NCBI GenBank assembly: GCA_002420085.1
Contig: DIHI01000038.1
Coordinates: 1 to 9,363 of the forward strand
DNA: 9,363 nt
Direction of reading: 5' to 3'
Source: Lysobacterales bacterium UBA5700
GTDB taxonomy: Bacteria > Pseudomonadota > Gammaproteobacteria > Xanthomonadales > Xanthomonadaceae
Position numbers and translations under genes: made by a program. Positions 7,214 to 9,363 of this stretch are shown here, in pieces (the first letter of the stretch is position 1; each line of letters starts with the position of its first letter). The notes under the pieces were generated by a model. It did no database searches and was not told where the DNA came from. It saw only the letters and a list, made by a program, of their open reading frames with translations.

Positions 7214-8698
7214 CTAGAGTATGCCGATCTCGACCGAAGCTGGGACCGCCCGTTCAGCCTCCGGATCGCTGCCTGCCCGCAGTTCCGGCAGCAACTGGAC
7301 AGTGATCGACTCGCCACCCAGCAATTTTTCTGTGGCAAGACGGCGCAGCGTATCGGTCAGATCGACCAGGATGCTCGGTGCAGCCTTGTGATGGGCATCG
7401 TGCTCGCCATGCGCGAAGAAGCCGATCCGAGTCACGAAGTGCGGATCGCTCTCGGGCGTGTCCGGGCTGACCGATGGGGCATTGACGAACACCTTGAGGC
7501 TTTCGATGCCGGGGGTCAGTTCGATCTCCCGGAGCAGGGCGAACACCTCGGCGCCATGGCGCTCCGTGGGCGCGGTTGCCAGCACGGTATCGCGGGTCGC
7601 CGGATGCAGGCGTGCCGTCTTGCTCAGGGGTGCGGTCAGCGTGGCCGCCTGATTCTCGACATCCGGCAGTAGGCCGAATACCTGCGCACTCTTCACACTC
7701 GACCCCAACTCGAACAAAGCGGTCAAGCGCTGGTTGCGCTCGGGGTCGAACACCCGACCGTCGGCCTTGGGTGGCAGATTATCGTAGGTGTAACCGAGTG
7801 CGGTCGTGCTTTGCAGATTCTGGACCACGGCGCCATAGGTGTTGCCGTTCGAGTCGATGTAGTTGTTGGCGAAATTCATCTTCAGCCAGAGATTGGCCGT
7901 GGCTGAATCCATGCCACTGGTGTTGCTGCGACCGAGCCCATTCCAGTAGGCCCAGATCCGATCGATATTGCCGTGGTGCATCATGAAGATCGGATCGCGC
8001 GGCGAACCGGCGGTCGGCATGTACATGCCGATGAAGTTGTGGATGTTGTTGTGCGGATTGGCTTCGAGCGTGCCCTGGGTGCCGCCGCCGCGCACCACCC
8101 AGCTCATGTCGAGCGAGTTCTGCGCCGGGTTCTTGCTGGTTCCGAAGCGCTGGAACACGGTTTCCGCATAGATCGATTGCATCACGGCCGGCCCGACCAC
8201 GCTGTCCTTCAGCGGCCAGTTGGAGGTCGAGAGGGTGCGCCCGGCGACGTAGAGCGGATTGCTCTTGCCGTTGTACTGGCTGTCGGTGAATGCCGACGGC
8301 ATGGTCCGATCGACCGTCCAGTCCCAGTACGGCATGGCGAACGACGGATTTTTCATCAGCTCACGAGCAGCCTGCTCGTACATCGAGACGTAGCCGCGAT
8401 GCCAGGGGAGAAAATACCAATCGCCGTGCGGGCAGTACTTGAAGCCGCCGCCGTACACGCCATGCTGGAGCGAATAGCCAAGCCAACTCAGGGGCTTGGA
8501 TTGATCCTTGCCCAGCATCAGGCCGACGAAGTCGCGGTAAGTGGAGAGATCGGGATCGTTGAGTGCCATCCCGTGCAGGCTGCGCCGAATCGGCACAGCA
8601 GACGCCGCCAGACTCGACAGCGTTCCGACGGCGCCGGAGAAGATCGCGACCGAGCCGGTCGCGATGATGGATTTCAGTACGGTTCTGCGGGTGCTCAT
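7214..8698 (-). CDS. Tat-exported polyphenol oxidase / tyrosinase with C-terminal shielding-type domain
   Basis: This 494-residue type-3 copper enzyme oxidises phenols or catechols to quinones. A Tat signal opens it: R4-R5 in STRRTVLK, a hydrophobic core, and A-S-A at 32-34 as the likely cleavage site. The CuA histidines are H79, H91 and H100 (LPWHR). The CuB histidines are H216 and H220 (PHNNIH) and the HH pair at 241-242 in FMMHHGNIDRIW. N217 follows the first CuB histidine, as in enzymes able to hydroxylate monophenols. C89-P-H91 matches the Cys-x-His that forms a thioether bond in fungal tyrosinases. After the core comes GYTYD (302-306), the tyrosine motif seen at the linker of plant-type oxidases. 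A C-terminal domain (about 370-494, LKVFVNAP, IGFFAHG, ITVQLLPE) resembles the KFDV domain that covers the active site in latent plant enzymes. The ATG at 8698 has GGAG seven bases upstream. A consensus sigma-54 promoter lies upstream. Melanin-like polymer formation or phenol detoxification are possible roles. Confidence 0.93.
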   Translation of the reverse strand: MSTRRTVLKSIIATGSVAIFSGAVGTLSSLAASAVPIRRSLHGMALNDPDLSTYRDFVGLMLGKDQSKPLSWLGYSLQHGVYGGGFKYCPHGDWYFLPWHRGYVSMYEQAARELMKNPSFAMPYWDWTVDRTMPSAFTDSQYNGKSNPLYVAGRTLSTSNWPLKDSVVGPAVMQSIYAETVFQRFGTSKNPAQNSLDMSWVVRGGGTQGTLEANPHNNIHNFIGMYMPTAGSPRDPIFMMHHGNIDRIWAYWNGLGRSNTSGMDSATANLWLKMNFANNYIDSNGNTYGAVVQNLQSTTALGYTYDNLPPKADGRVFDPERNQRLTALFELGSSVKSAQVFGLLPDVENQAATLTAPLSKTARLHPATRDTVLATAPTERHGAEVFALLREIELTPGIESLKVFVNAPSVSPDTPESDPHFVTRIGFFAHGEHDAHHKAAPSILVDLTDTLRRLATEKLLGGESITVQLLPELRAGSDPEAERAVPASVEIGIL

Positions 8699-8718
8699 GT
8701 TGGGTCTCCATGATGAAG

Positions 8719-8747
8719 CTTCGCGTGGCATGCTGCGCCATGCGAAG
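8719..8747 (-). other. Inverted repeat in tyrosinase 5' leader
   Basis: CTTCGCGTGGC (8719-8729) faces GCCATGCGAAG (8737-8747) across a 7-base loop. As read on the leftward transcript it is an 11-position stem with a single A-C mismatch. It ends about ten bases before the tyrosinase ribosome binding site (GGAG at 8709-8706). It could be an mRNA structure near the ribosome site or a protein-binding dyad; sequence alone does not decide. Confidence 0.4.
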
Positions 8748-8769
8748 TCGATCGCCGAGGGTGGCGGGT

Positions 8770-8802
8770 GGCTGTGGTTTCGGCGACGGCATGACCACAG
8801 TC
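8770..8802 (-). other. Second inverted repeat (CTGTGGT / ACCACAG) in tyrosinase 5' leader
   Basis: CTGTGGT (8772-8778) and ACCACAG (8794-8800) are exact complements separated by 15 bases. The flanking positions extend the dyad imperfectly to 8770 and 8802. It lies between the predicted sigma-54 start site (about 8872) and the tyrosinase gene, so it would be part of an unusually long leader. The role is unknown; a repressor site or a leader hairpin are possibilities. Confidence 0.3.
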
Positions 8803-8881
8803 CACAAGGGTTCGGCTCGGTTGTTGAAACCGTCCTGCGACACGCTCAGCGCATTCCCGGCTTGCGTGTCGGAGTGTCATG

Positions 8882-8897
8882 AGCAATGATCGTGCCA
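8882..8897 (-). promoter_or_regulatory. Sigma-54 (RpoN) -24/-12 promoter for tyrosinase
   Basis: Read on the minus strand, 8897 to 8882 is TGGCACG, four bases (ATCA), then TTGCT. This matches the RpoN consensus TGGCACG-N4-TTGCW at every fixed position, with the correct GG-to-GC spacing. It points at the tyrosinase gene; transcription should start near 8872, leaving a leader of about 170 bases. RpoN promoters need an AAA+ activator bound upstream, and the divergent gene at 9038 looks like one. Confidence 0.8.
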
Positions 8898-8959
8898 GCC
8901 TCGCCGTGAGGCGACTGGAGCAGCGTGCAAACCCACCGGAACGGCATTCCCCGCGCCGT

Positions 8960-9034
8960 GACATGTCGATATCAGTGTGCCGACATGTCGCGCCTCTGCT
9001 GTGGCATGTCGATCGGGTTGGAATGGATGTCGAC
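8960..9034. promoter_or_regulatory. Four helically phased ATGTCG boxes: candidate enhancer (UAS) for the sigma-54 activator
   Basis: The core ATGTCG occurs at 8963, 8985, 9006 and 9027, with spacings of 22, 21 and 21 bp, so all copies face the same side of the helix. The first two are within perfect palindromes (GACATGTC 8960-8967, CGACATGTCG 8981-8990). The third (GGCATGTCGAT) and fourth (GGATGTCGAC) are weaker. Relative to the tyrosinase promoter they lie roughly 90 to 160 bp upstream of the start site, the usual range for activator enhancers. They also abut or overlap the start of the divergent regulator gene, so autoregulation is possible. Confidence 0.6.
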
Positions 9035-9037
9035 AAC

Positions 9038-9363
9038 ATGAACTCGCCACGCATCGAAACCGACGAAACCACCCTCGTGCTGCCGATCGTCGATGGTCTG
9101 GTGGCCATCCCGAAGCGATTGGCGATCACCGTGCTCTGGCATCCCGACAGTGTGCGCATCGGTGCTCGCGCGCAGTTGCCCGAAGGCGTCGGGCGGGTCG
9201 CCATTTCCCGCTTCGAGCCGGAATTCACCGACCTCCACGACCCGCATGGCACGGCATCGCCGCTGGCCAGCCAGACCCTGTCGCGGGTACCGGTCGAACT
9301 GGTGATCGACCCGCGTGGCGGCGTGATCATCGAGCCGTCCGAGGGCCGCATGCGCTGCCAACT
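9038..9363 (+). CDS. Partial gene: probable FHA-domain N-terminus of a sigma-54-dependent activator
   Basis: The reading frame is open to the window edge (108 codons seen) with strong G/C third positions. The start TDETTLVLP, the TVLWHPDSVRIGARAQL stretch (31-47), then ISRFEPEF (56-63) and a PLASQTLSRVPVEL segment (75-88), are the pattern I associate with the FHA-like front of FHA-sigma-54 (AAA+/HTH) regulators. The LSR segment stands where FHA domains have their phosphothreonine-binding Ser-Arg, but the usual following histidine is proline, so the FHA domain may be degenerate. The AAA+ and HTH parts would lie beyond the window and are not seen. ATG 9038 was chosen because DETTLVLP follows closely and GGAT lies nine bases upstream. 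In-frame ATG 9023 (GGG five bases upstream) and ATG 8963 are alternatives. The nearby sigma-54 promoter supports the identification independently. Confidence 0.65.
   Translation, partial: MNSPRIETDETTLVLPIVDGLVAIPKRLAITVLWHPDSVRIGARAQLPEGVGRVAISRFEPEFTDLHDPHGTASPLASQTLSRVPVELVIDPRGGVIIEPSEGRMRCQ

Noticed and set aside
7973..8713. Plus-strand open frame of 246 codons opposite tyrosinase
   Set aside because: It is antisense to the copper-site coding sequence, with His/Arg/Val-rich translation typical of a shadow.
9002..9021. TGGCATG with a later TTGG on the plus strand as a sigma-54 promoter for the regulator
   Set aside because: The -12 element is about five bases too far from the -24 element and lacks the GC.
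8695..9351. Minus-strand open frames across the intergenic region and the right-edge gene
   Set aside because: The plus-strand frame has far better third-position bias and recognisable segments, and the minus frame would cover the sigma-54 promoter and box array.

Overview
This GC-rich window comes from a bacterium with strong G/C third-position bias, heavily overlapped start/stop codons and an FHA/sigma-54 plus Ser/Thr-kinase style of signalling. It looks like a gammaproteobacterium, perhaps of the Xanthomonadales/Wenzhouxiangella type. That placement rests on protein flavour and codon use only. There are no rRNA or tRNA genes, CRISPR arrays, insertion sequences or phage genes in it.

Left block (16-3268, minus strand): a tight three-gene operon transcribed right to left. 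It encodes an exported DUF547 protein, a DinB-like putative metal-binding protein, and a two-domain acyltransferase. The acyltransferase has the domain order of OlsF, the bifunctional ornithine-lipid synthase (N-terminal lysolipid O-acyltransferase, C-terminal N-acyltransferase). Both gene junctions are ATGA overlaps, so the genes are probably translationally coupled.

Middle block (3736-6578, plus strand): after a 467-bp non-coding divergent region comes a membrane-anchored Ser/Thr protein kinase with a long TPR sensor half. It is followed, again through an ATGA overlap, by a beta-rich 185-residue protein that may be a distant AidA/PixA-like protein. Its stop codon and that of the convergent neighbour sit in the two arms of one hairpin.

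Right block (6586-9363): a Tat-exported type-3 copper polyphenol oxidase/tyrosinase with a plant-PPO-like C-terminal domain is followed by a small membrane-targeted or secreted protein. The tail of that small protein resembles the same C-terminal domain. A partial, divergently transcribed gene starts at the right edge and looks like the FHA-type N-terminus of a sigma-54 activator.

The most interesting result is in the 339-bp gap between the oxidase and this regulator. On the oxidase strand there is a full-consensus sigma-54 -24/-12 promoter (TGGCACG-N4-TTGCT, 8882-8897). Behind it, about 90 to 160 bp upstream of the expected transcription start, are four ATGTCG boxes spaced 22, 21 and 21 bp apart, that is, phased on two helical turns. 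This is the geometry of an enhancer array for a sigma-54 activator. The working model (inference) is that the TPR-sensor kinase phosphorylates a protein recognised by the FHA domain of the divergent activator. The activator then binds the phased boxes and switches on an exported polyphenol oxidase and its small partner. I know of no described system with this arrangement, but I could not search for one.
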